64,000 nt of DNA from Channallabes apus (Eukaryota; Chordata; Actinopteri; Siluriformes; Clariidae). Position 1 is the first letter of the stretch. Each line of letters starts with the position of its first letter. Made by a program: the position numbers and the translations under genes. A model generated the notes under the pieces. It was not told the DNA's origin and searched no databases. It saw only the letters and a list, made by a program, of their open reading frames with translations. Below, piece by piece: positions 13,704 to 24,112 of the stretch. The DNA is taken from contig CM060109.1 of assembly GCA_030522415.1 (NCBI GenBank), positions 26,787,392 to 26,851,391 of the forward strand. The letters run 5' to 3'.

Positions 13704-14300
13704 CTCTGTAAGTAAGCTAAGCTAGCAAAGCTAGCGGGCATAAATAGGTTATGTTTAGGAAAATGGTATCGGATCGGTACATGGACTCAAGTACTATGTC
13801 AGCATTTCCGATACCAGTATCGGAATCGGAACAACCCTAGTATTTTTGAATTGTATTGCAGCTGAGTATGCCTTTCCAGTAAGATACCATGTTTAAAATG
13901 TAGGAGTGTCAACCTTTCACAGAGACAAAACCATTCAAGTAACTTATCCTTCTTGAAGGTGAAGCATATCATAATGACACTTTTGCATGAGAGGGTCAAT
14001 CCTTGTGACCAAACAAAGCTTCCAAAGACTTGTGTAATTTAAACATCCAGAAAAGTCTTTAAAGGAAAGATGCATGTGAGTACAGCTCAACTCTAAGTCT
14101 AAGAATAGAGCATTGAGGTCCTTTGGTTTGATGTGTGTTTTTTGGTTTTATTTTACTAAAGGGAATGAAGAATTGTAAGCACGTCAGCACAAGAAGGGCA
14201 AGATTTCTTTGGAAATGTGAAGGTGCTTAAAGTCATGGAGTAAGGAGTATGCAAAATGTAGTGTTTTTGTGTTTATGTATGTACAATGTATAAACATATA

Positions 14301-15291
14301 CTGTCATGTTCAAAAATTAGCCTCTTTTAAATCTATATGCTTTTCTGTTAAAAAAAATTATTCTGATCGTAGCAGATCTCAGTATTAGGCAAATACAACC
14401 ACAGATGAACATCATATAACTTGGCATTATTTAACAAAATTTAAGCCAAAAAACAACACAAAACAATGTGGGCAATACTAGGCAATGCTGTGCAGAGAAA
14501 CCTAATTTCGCACAGTGAGCGGGCTCTTCTTTTAAAAAAAAAAAAAGCAAACAAAAACTCAAGGATTAAAACTCAAGCAGCGTGGTTCTGTGCAGCAACA
14601 CAGACCTATTTAAGGGTTAACGTGAAGGCCTTAGACATCACATTGTGCATGTGGGATATTATATAACAAGTTATATTACTTTTAAAATGTATACATTTTA
14701 CTCCTGTCAGAACATGTGAATGATGTCGAGAAAACGTTAAAATATTATTATTATTATAATAATTATTATTATTATATATTTTTTCTTTCTCGATTTGGGG
14801 AATTTGTTGATGCACAGCTGGACTTTGACTAGGCCATCCAAAACCTTGATTTATTTAGTTTTATGACCATTTTGTTATATATTTACTGGTGTGCTTCCGG
14901 TCATTGTCCTGTTAAATAACCCAATTTTGACCAAGCTTTAGCTGTCGGACAGATAGCCTCACATTTCCCCGTAGAATACTCTGGTCATGGTCGACTCAAT
15001 CACAGAAATCACCACCCTCCACTGCCGTGTTTCTGCTGAAATCCTGTTTGCTTTGGTCTCATTTGTCCATACGACATTGTTCCACAAATCATGTGGTTTG
15101 TTCGGCTGCCGTCTTGTGAACCTCACTCATGCTTCTGTGTCCTTATTACATGGAACAGGTTTCTCTTTGCAATCCTACCAAACAAACTGTACCTGTTCAG
15201 TATTCTTCTAATCGTGCTGTCGTGGACTTTAACATTTAATATGCTCAGCGAGGTCTGTAGGGACTGAGATGTAACACTCTGGGGTTTTTTG

Positions 15292-15328
<37 letters not shown>

Positions 15329-15847
15329 TTGAGCACTGCATGGTCTGACCTTGGGGTGTGAATGTGCTGGGTCGTCCACTCCTGGAAAGATTGACAACTG
15401 TCCAGAATGCCTTCCATTTGTGTATAATTGTTCACACTGTAGAAGTCCACTTTGTTTGCAAATGGTTTTATAACCCCATCCAGATTGATGTGCTGCAACA
15501 GCTTCAAGGCCATTGCTTATGTATTTTCCTCTTGGCATTGTGTTAACACACATCCCATAATGGTCCAGACAAGCAAACTATCACATCATCTTTTATAGAG
15601 GTCTGCTCAGGATCAGTTAATCAAGGGCTGCACCTGGCTGGAACTTGCATTCTTTTCAATCCTGTGAAGGCAATAAGGGGATACTTAAAATGTCCAAGTT
15701 TTTTTTCCCTTTGTTTTTGTTAAATCCACAATTCACAGTGAAAAAAATGTTCCTCCTGAGGTTGTATTTGTCGAAGACCTGCTATGAACAGAAGATTTTA
15801 TTATTTTTGTTTATTAGAAAACACTCAGAATGAAAACCTTAGAACAT

Positions 15848-15852
<5 letters not shown>
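14301..15852 (-). mobile_element. Decayed Tc1/mariner element
   Basis: Weak inverted ends (CTGTCATGTTC at the left; CAGTTATGTTCTA at the right, read inward), with TA before the left end. The reverse strand encodes broken Tc1 transposase pieces in order: a helix-turn-helix-like part (HDSTIRRILNRYSLFGRIAKR, near 15180-15230, split over frames), WTNETKANR near 15060 where the first catalytic Asp has become Asn, and a QDNDRKHTSKYI block near 14900 carrying the second Asp. Many stops. A poly-T tract (about 15294-15322) was added inside. Confidence 0.65.
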
Positions 15853-15895
<43 letters not shown>

Positions 15896-15904
15896 GTGTG
15901 TGAG
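15851..15904. repeat. (GT)n microsatellite
   Basis: TG run directly after the right end of the Tc1 relic, with one interruption near 15891. Confidence 0.95.
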
Positions 15905-15971
15905 AGAGAACATACAAATGTAATAAATCATGTCTACCTGTCTTACTATTAGTAGAACTATTTGCCTATAG

Positions 15972-15978
<7 letters not shown>

Positions 15979-16033
<55 letters not shown>
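15979..16033. repeat. (GT)n microsatellite flanked by TA
   Basis: TG run of about 27 units with short (TA)n at both sides. Confidence 0.95.
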
Positions 16034-16042
<9 letters not shown>

Positions 16043-16261
16043 AAATGCGTGTGTTTATATTTGTATGAGTGCACACGCACTCACTTGTACTCTGTTCTTT
16101 TGCGCTTGTCAGTGGTACGGTTATCAGTGGTCAAATAATACTGAGGAACAGCTATTACAGCTCGTCTTGTGGGCTACATTGATTGCTTTCCTGCTTAAAG
16201 ACCCCTGTTGGACCAAGACACAGAGCATGTATTAAAATTTGCTTAATTATATAATAAAGAT

Positions 16262-17031
16262 TAGGGATGCTCATATTAACCGTTAACCTAAAGAATGAAT
16301 TTTGACCGATTATTACTATCACTTAAACGGTTTAAAATATTATGTAATTAATTAATTAAAATTTTTTTTTTTTTAATTAAGTGTGCCTAGGCACACTTAT
16401 TACTCTTCCCCCAGAAATGCCCCCGAAATCCATTATTCTTCCGCCTTTGGACCGTTTCTCGCCCCGCAGCTTTGAGACGACCCTCACGTATGTTACACCG
16501 TTTCGTGCAGCTCGATCGGGAATGGTGTGCTATCACTTTTGGTGGGGATTTTTTTTTTTTATAAAAACTAGACAAACTTTGTGGTTTGAGGCAGGCCTGC
16601 TATTTTTTTTAACCGAAAAAACTTAGTAGCCAATATATGAAAAAATTTGCCTACCTGAGGCAAGCTTCAAAGGTATTTCAGCGTGTGTTCATTTTATCTT
16701 AATTTGTTATTTAAGTAAAGATTTACTGCAGGCCTATTTATTTTATTCTTTTTATTTATTGTTTTTCTCTGTTGTCGGAAACGCTGCAGGTGCGTGAAAA
16801 TTTGACGGTGTGAATCCAGATTCTGTTCTTGATATGGTCTGTGTGCTGTTGTTCACGCAGGTTTAAATATACAAAAAAATTTTTTTTCAGTTTTTATATT
16901 ATCAGACACTCCTCAGTTCTATTTTCATTTTAATTCTAATTTAATATTCTAATCGGATCAGTTAACGGTTAATGTTCGGATAACGAACGGTGGTTGTCTG
17001 TTGGGAAAATTAATCGAATTGAGCATCGCTA
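16262..17031. mobile_element. hAT element with TAGGGATGCTC termini
   Basis: The ends TAGGGATGCTC and GAGCATCGCTA are flanked by the exact 8-bp duplication ATAAAGAT (16254-16261 and 17032-17039). It includes a perfect 16-bp palindrome at 16381-16396 and no intact open frame. A GC-richer segment (16381-16540) looks like a later or captured piece. Confidence 0.87.
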
Positions 17032-18374
17032 ATAAAGATATATTTCTAAATTATATACATTAAGTTTTTATGGCAAATCTTAACAATTAAGAGAAAATAC
17101 AAATATGGTTGTCTCTAGCTTCAACACATGGCAGAAAAGGTAATAAGAAAAGGGATGTTTATGTCCTTTCCAGATGATGCATAATGAGTCCAGATCTTAA
17201 ACTATTGCAGGGGACTACAGCTGTATCTGTCTGTTCGGTTTTTGCATAAAGGCTTGATTGCAAAAAAAAAACATATGAGGTGAGGGGAAGTATCAGGAAG
17301 TTTGGTCATGAAAATGAAAAACGGCTTTGTCCTTTTAAGTAGGTTTCTCTCTCTATTTTTAAATTACCTTTGTGAGTTAACACAGACGTGTGTATGGAAC
17401 GATATCGCGGACAATATTCAAATGCAATTGCAAATTACATTTGCAATTGCGTTTCCCAGATGTGGACGCACAAAGTGTGCCATAATTCAAATGCAATTGC
17501 AAACTTTGCATTACCGTTTGCTGTTTCGCCTTTGCGAGCGCACACTGACTGCCAAATTTCAAATGAAAAAGCAAAGTCCATTTGCATTTGTATTTCCCAG
17601 GTCTTACACGTCATGAACCTGTCATATTTAAATAGCAAAATCAATCACCACGTTTGCTTTTTCACTTTCTCTGCGCCGCGCGTCAAGCCGGCCAAAATTC
17701 AAACGCAATCGCTAATCCATTTGCAATTGCATTTCCAACACGTTACACAGAAACCTGTCAATCAGCGTCAGGGGCGGGTCTATACTGTGGGGCAGGATTG
17801 TATGGGGAGTGACGTCACTCGCACTCGCCGACCAAGAGGGGGACATTTGAGTACTGGAGGTGAACCGAGATTATCTCATTTGTTTATCAAGAAATAAACA
17901 CACAAAAATGACAAATCGCATATTTTCTTGCTCCGGAGTGGACAGAGAAGTTTTTGCAAATAAAAATATTTTTAGATCTTCTCCTGTTACAGCTTGCTGG
18001 AGCTAAATCTTTCAGAAACGCTGCGTACCGGTGTTATGCGCTAAAATGCCCCCCTGCCACTGATTGCACCCCCACAAAATCTCTGTCAAATATATGAGGA
18101 CATCCACAATCAAAAATTCATATTATTATTATCAAATATAATATATGAGTATTATCAAATATATTATTACTATTATAATTAACCCTAAGCACGTGACATG
18201 GAAATTAAGACACATAATACAAATTCTCATATAATGTTTATTTTGTGGCACATTTATTTTGCAGGGGTTTGTCATGTAATACAAAAATGTTTACACTAAA
18301 CAAATATTGTTTATGATGAAAAATTACACGAAGCGATTTTTATTATAAATAAGAAATAAAAAAATATACATGTA

Positions 18375-19991
18375 CAACCCCTGGCAAAAATTCTGGAATC
18401 ACCCCTCTCAGAAGATGTTCATTCAAATGTTTAATTGTGTAGAAAAAAAAACAAGCACATACATGCCACAAAACTATTTTCACTCACCAATCCAAACTTC
18501 TGGCTGTATAAAACACTTAAAAAAAACAAAGAAAGATAACTATAGTCAACGACAACTGTTTTAACAGCTCAAACAGAGGAAAAAAATATGGAATCACACA
18601 AATCTGAGGAAAAAAATATGGAATCACCATGCACTTTGCATTTCTACAACTGCTAATTAGTCTACAGTTAAAAAAGAGTGCTTGCACACATTAGGGATGT
18701 GTTGAACCAAGATGATTGACAACTCATAGCTCCAACACGAGAGATGTCAGGTGAAACAAAGGAGAGAATTATCAAACTTCTTGAAGAAGGTAAATCTTCA
18801 TGGAATGTTGCAAAAGATGTTGGTTGTTCCCAGTCAGCTGTGTCTAAAATCTGGACCAAGTACAAATCAAATGGAAAGGTTGTAAAAGGGAAGCGTACTG
18901 GTAGACCAAGAAAGACATCAAAGCGCCAAGACAGAAAACTTAAAGCAATATGACTTGAAAACAGAAAATGCACAACAAAACAAATGAGGAACAAATGGGC
19001 AGAAAGTGGAGTCAATGTCTGTGACCGGACAGTAAGAAATCGCCTAAAAGAAATGGGATTTACATACAGAAAAGCCAAAAGAAAACCATCATTAACATCT
19101 AAACAGAAAAAAAACAAGGGTTCAGTGGGCTAAAGAAAGACAATCTTGGACTGCGGATGACTGGATGAGAGTTAGATTCAGTAATGAATCACGAATCTGC
19201 ATTGGGCAGGGTGATGATACTGGAACTTTTGTTTGGTGCCGTTCCAATGAAATTTATAAAGACAACTGCCTGAAGAAAACATGCAAATTTCCACAATCAT
19301 TATTGATATGGGGTTGTATGTCAGGTAAAGGTATGGGAGACATGACACGTCATTACATCTTCTATAAATGCACAAGTTTATGTTGAGATTTTGGACACTT
19401 TTCTTATTCTATCAATTGAAAGGATGTTTGGTGATGGTAGCATCATTTTTCAGGATGATAATGCATCGTGCCATAGGGCAAAATCTGTGATGACATTCCT
19501 ACAGGAAATACATATAATGTCAATGGCATGGCCTGCAAATAGTCCGGACCTTAATCCAATTAAAAATCTGTGGTGGAAATTAAAGAAAATGGTCCACGAC
19601 AAGGCTCCAACCTGCAAAGCTGATCTGGCAACTGCAATAAGACAAAGCTGGAGACAGACTGATGAAGTATACAGTTGGACATTAGTTAAATCCAGGCCTC
19701 AGAGAATTCAAGCTGTCATAAAAGCCAGAGGTGCTGCAACAAAGTACAAGTAGTGTTTTTATTTGGTGATTCCATATTTTTTTCCTCTGTTTGAGTTGTT
19801 AAAACAGTTGTCATTGACTATAGTTATCTTTCTTTGTTTTTTTTTTAAAGTGTTTTATACAGCCAGAAGTTTGGATTGTTGAGTGAAAATAGTTTTGTGG
19901 CATGTATGTGCTTGTTTTTTTTTCTACACAATTAAACATTTGAATGAACATCTTCTGAGAGGGGTGATTCCAGAATTTTTGCCAGGGGTTG
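18375..19991 (+). mobile_element. Complete but inactive Tc1 element with long terminal repeats
   Basis: It is flanked by TA (18373-18374 and 19992-19993). The terminal inverted repeats are long, about 200-230 bp each (outer bases CAACCCCTGGCAAAAATTCT), running to about 18600 and from about 19770. This is the IR/DR type of Tc1 architecture. It lies in the loop of the inverted repeat at 17392-20829. Confidence 0.92.
18744..19753 (+). pseudogene. Tc1 transposase pseudogene
   Basis: A DDE transposase that would cut and paste the element at TA sites. It starts MSGETKERIIKLLEEGKSSW, a paired-like helix-turn-helix, followed by the GRPRKTSKRQ AT-hook-like linker. The frame breaks at an in-frame stop after residue 69 (18951) and shifts again before 19165 and near 19386. 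The catalytic domain reads FSNESR where active Tc1 proteins have DE, FQDDNASCHR with the second Asp kept, and SPDLNPIKNLWWKLK where the third acidic residue (Glu of the NPIENLW motif) is Lys. Two of three catalytic positions are therefore lost, each explained by one G-to-A change. The protein end (GAATKYK, stop) is intact at about 19753. Confidence 0.92.
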
Positions 19992-21115
19992 TACATGAAA
20001 ATAATATATAATTAATATATTTTCCCCCTATACTACATGTGTTTTTTTTTAATAGATTATTTTATAATCAAATTCGTTTGGTGCAATTTGTAAATCATAA
20101 ACCTATTAATTTATGTTGTAATATAATATTTGATAGAGATTATGTTGGGGGGTGCAATCAGTGGCAGGGGGGCTTTTTAGCGCATAACACCGGTACGCAG
20201 CGTTTCTGAAAGATTTAGCTCCAGCAAGCTGTAACAGGAGAAGATCTAAAAATATTTTTATTTGTAAAAACTTCTCTGTCCACTCCGGAGCAAGAAAATA
20301 TGCGATTTGTCATTTTTGTGTGTTTATTTCTTGATAAACAAATGAGATAATCTCGGTTCACCTCCAGTGCTCAAATGTCCCCCTCTTGGTCGGCGAGTGC
20401 GAGTGACGTCACTCCCCATACAATCCTGCCCCACAGTATAGACCCGCCCCTGACGCTGATTGACAGGTTTCTGTGTAACGTGTTGGAAATGCAATTGCAA
20501 ATGGATTAGCGATTGCGTTTGAATTTTGGCCGGCTTGACGCGCGGCGCAGAGAAAGTGAAAAAGCAAACGTGGTGATTGATTTTGCTATTTAAATATGAC
20601 AGGTTCATGACGTGTAAGACCTGGGAAATACAAATGCAAATGGACTTTTCTTTTTCATTTGAAATTTGGCAGTCAGTGTGCGCTCGCAAAGGCGAAACAG
20701 CAAACGGTAATGCAAAGTTTGCAATTGCATTTGAATTATGGCGCAGTTTGTGCGTCCACATATGGGAAACGCAATTGCAAATGCAATTTGCAATTGCATT
20801 TGAATATTGTCCGCGATATCGTTCCATACGTGTGTGTGTGTTTGTTCGTGTGCATGTGCGTGTGTTGTGTTGATGAACAGCCATATTGCAGGTTACTTTG
20901 CATAACTTTATCATGATGCATGAAACCATTTACATATTGAAATTGAAATTACATTTTAGAAATTTGGACTACATTTGTATGCCTGTCCTGCATTTATACG
21001 GAGACTATGAACAATTTTGTTTTAACAGTCACACTGAATGCTGGCTAATAACTTCTAATCCTGAAGTGTTTTTGTTAATAGTTATATAATTAGAATTAAA
21101 AAACAAACATTGAAT

Positions 21116-22380
21116 TAGGGCTGGGCGATTTGGCCTAAAATCAAAATCTCGATTAATTGAACATTTTAACTCAATTACGATTAATGAACGATTATTTTAT
21201 TTATTTATTTATTTTTTGCCCTCATAGTTCACTGACAAGTTTTGTACAGTAAATATGCTCACAAGTGAGAGATTTTTGAATGAAGGCTGCATTACTTGAT
21301 TGATTAATTGAAGGCAACACACACTATCTACTATCTATGATTATTTATTGAACATCAATGTTGAACAACTTAAATTAAACTGAAGCCACAAAAATTAAAG
21401 GGTTCATTAAATTACGTTTTAAAGTATAGTTTATTAACAAAAACAGATGACAGATTTGGCCTTAAAAATTAAGATACTATAGGCACATGCTCCGAATCTT
21501 TACAAGGCAAAGATTTTTATAAAAAAAAAAAATACTTGTTTGTGATGATAAAAAGTATCTTGTGATGATGTATTAAAATGTTTTGAGATTTTTAAACAAT
21601 AATGAGAAACAACATGTAGACCACACACACTAGGGCTGTTTTTATCAAACAATTCAGAGTTAAATGAAGGCTATTTCACACGGCCCCAATAAACTGACAT
21701 AATGGCTTAAGCATGCAATGACAACAAAAATGGAATGAATTATGCAGCTATTAATCTGGGTCAGGACAATTTCACTTTTACTATATAGTTGTGTACCTGC
21801 TAGGTGTTGTATAGTTCATATTTGCTTGGCCAGAATGGTTTAAGCCACCAAAATAATGTTTTATTGATAAACTGCGCAGCTTTCGCAAACGTGAACACTC
21901 CCGTTAGTAACGAGGCGAATAAGGAACCAAACGAATCGGAAGCTGCGAATAAGGAGCTAACTTCAGCCTCGTGTGCTTAAAGGCATCATATCTTTCGCTA
22001 GAAAGTTAGAAACGGCCCTGGTTATAATGGCCACGAAAGACGACACGATCGATATCTGCTTTGGTACAGCCCCACTGCTAGCCCTGCTAGTTGACGGAGT
22101 AGCATCGGCCCGCATTTTCATGCTCTCAGTGTGGTCGTTTGTGTGATGCGTTCATATAACGGAGTTCGTGCTACCTTTTTTGTCGACATCTTTGTATAAT
22201 AACTCGAGGTTAGATTCACTTTCGTCGCTGCTTCCACTCATTTTTTTTTTTTTTTTGTCATTCTGGTGTCAAGTTTGCTTCGCAGAGTGCGGTAAGAAAT
22301 TAACTTTGACCTGCACACTGATTGGTTGTTTTCGTATTGTTCTGCTGTGTAATTGGCTCTTAGATTAATCCATATCGAGG
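21116..22380 (+). mobile_element. Partial hAT element (TAGGGCTGGGCGATTTGG end)
   Basis: A typical left terminus at 21116 is followed by A+T-rich text and then a GC-richer part (21880-22150). The expected right terminus is missing: the text approaches it (ATTAATCCATATCGAGG near 22360-22376) and then changes into another repeat. No TSD can be shown. Confidence 0.65.
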
Positions 22381-22384
22381 AAAA

Positions 22385-22628
22385 AAGCACACCATTGTTT
22401 TTCTTGTGAAATTCCCAATAAGTTTGATGTGTCACATGACCCTCTTCCTATTGAAAAAGAAAACAAAAGTTGGATCCAAATTGGCCGACTTCAAAATGGC
22501 CAGCATGGTCACCACCCATCTTGAAAAGTTTCCCCCCTCACATACTAATGTGCCACAAACAGGTAGTTAATATCACCAACCATTCCCATTTTATTAAGGT
22601 GTATCCATATAAATGGCCCACCCTGTGC
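22385..22628. repeat. Interspersed repeat fragment, DNA-transposon-like
   Basis: The text with CACATGACCCTCTTCC, GGCCGACTTCAAAATGGCCA and ATCCATATAAATGGCCCACC recalls a repeat common in fish genomes. This is recognition from memory only; termini and class are not resolved. It replaces the right end of the hAT at 21116. Confidence 0.35.
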
Positions 22629-23790
22629 ATCTTATTTTATTATTAGGATTAAAATGTAGATAAATTCTGTACTCATTGCAAATGTTGCACTATTCTTTTT
22701 AAAGTGTTAACAAAGCTGAAAGCTGAGAATACTGCATGAGTCATTTGCGGTCATAAATAGTGGTAAATACAAGTATTAAGCTTGTTTGATTATGCGAAAA
22801 TGAAAATAGAAATAGGCAGGAGAGGACTGAGAGTATAGATGACGTGGAAAATCAGTAAAAGGCCCTTAAGTGTGCTGCTGCCTCTTACAGAAACCTTTAA
22901 GTATCATTTAATACCACAAGGCATTTCACCCCCCCCCCCCCCGCCCTCCCCCGAGCGCCCTCTGGTTTAGAGAGATTTAGTCAGGAACAAACAGCTGCAT
23001 AGCACACTCTCTAAAAGCGAGAAACCCCCTTCAGGGAATATGTGAAAGCACAGAAAAAGAAGGAAGAGAAAGGCTTTATATGATCCTTATAATGGAAATT
23101 TAAGAGGTTGACCTGGATTATTGCCCTGCTTCCTTTCCAGAGTTAGTCAGACAGATTTTATTACAAGTATAATTTGACTTGATAGTCGGTGTATAACTTG
23201 AAATCATCCTTTTGCTACTTTAAAAAGCTTTGGATAAGGGATGCATAATTCTTATATTTTTAGTTATTGTTAATTTTTTGGTACTCATCCATACTGATGC
23301 TGAAATGAGCGACCTACACTGAGTTAGGCAAACAGTATCATGTGCATGGATAATGTTATTTGACTTTGTTTTTGTTTGCCCAGTTTACATAATGGCCATG
23401 AAAACCACACACCTGCATGTTCGTTCACATGGATTTTTAGGTTTGGACTGCATAAGAACTCTTGTTTTCCCTAATTTTGTTTGTAATGATTTGCAATTTA
23501 CTTTCCCTGCATTCAGATCACACTGCAGTCACGTCTCGCTCATTTACAACAACCCCAGATGCTGTCAGACACACTCATTGGTCACGCTCGCGCAGTGTAA
23601 AACAAAACACTATTAATTCACCAATCAGGCCAGAGATTAGATAATGATCCAGTCATACAGTTGACTTCTCTTATCTTGTTTCCTCAATTACGCCGTTCTG
23701 CTTCCACTCATGTGATGTGCAGTAGGATGAAGACCTGAAGAGACTGGTCAGATTGCTTGGAGCAGTATGCTGTTTATTTTCATGCAAAAA

Positions 23791-23802
23791 CCTCTCTCCC
23801 CC

Positions 23803-23834
<32 letters not shown>

Positions 23835-23836
23835 CT
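23791..23836. repeat. (CT)n microsatellite
   Basis: A pyrimidine CT run with a few C insertions. Confidence 0.93.
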
Positions 23837-24009
23837 CCACACTCAATACCATAATGCGATGGTTGCTCAATTCCAAACAATCAGAGGCTAGAGGCGGGAC
23901 AATACCAGCCAATCAGAAGCTGCAAGATGGCACATTTTTTTTTTGAATATGTATTAGATAAACACTACCAGTTTTCATGTTTATCTATATTTTGTTCTGT
24001 CGTTTTTCA

Positions 24010-24112
24010 GATGTCTCTTTCTATGTGTAAGCATTTTTGTTATTGTAAAGCGACCTTGAGTCTCTTGAAAGGCGCTATATAAAATAAACTTATTATTATT
24101 ATTATTATTATC
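24010..24112 (+). repeat. Non-LTR retrotransposon 3' tail with (ATT)n
   Basis: The segment TGTAAAGCGACCTTGAGTCT...GGCGCTATATAAAATAAA ends in ATT repeats, the usual 3' tail of a fish LINE or its SINE. A nearly identical copy lies reversed at 26566-26662. The clade cannot be told from the tail alone. Confidence 0.7.

Larger units (their letters stand above)
12972..13839. mobile_element. hAT element with CCGATAC-rich ends
   Basis: The ends TAGAGATGTTCCGATACC and ...GGAATCGGAACAACCCTA are flanked by the exact 8-bp duplication GTATTTTT (12964-12971 and 13840-13847). Both ends carry repeated CCGATAC units. The middle holds GT and AT microsatellites (13082-13157) and a GC-rich, LTR-like block at 13194-13703. 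It has no transposase. Confidence 0.87.
17392..20829. repeat. Large inverted repeat (about 0.7-kb arms) around a Tc1 element
   Basis: The left arm (17392 to about 18097) and right arm (about 20130-20829) are reverse complements at very high identity; most of the inner part reads the same base for base. The outermost shared bases are GTATGGAAC/GTTCCATAC. The arms carry several diverged units of TTCAAATGCAATTGCAAA followed by ATTTGCAATTGC...TTTCCCA, spaced at roughly 70 bp. The loop contains A+T-rich sequence plus the complete Tc1 at 18375-19991. Long open frames in the arms (about 165 codons) are shared by both, but the few differences mostly change amino acids, so I do not call genes. Confidence 0.88.

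Noticed and set aside
17388..17897. Open frame of about 170 codons in the left inverted-repeat arm, with a partner in the right arm (20324-20929, reverse)
   Set aside because: Shared because the arms are copies. The few differences (for example Y/C, Q/H, VC/LR) change amino acids, other frames are also open, and there is no recognisable domain or start context. A stop-poor repeat explains it.
18668..19117. 149-codon reverse-strand open frame
   Set aside because: It is antisense to the Tc1 transposase pseudogene and has no independent features.
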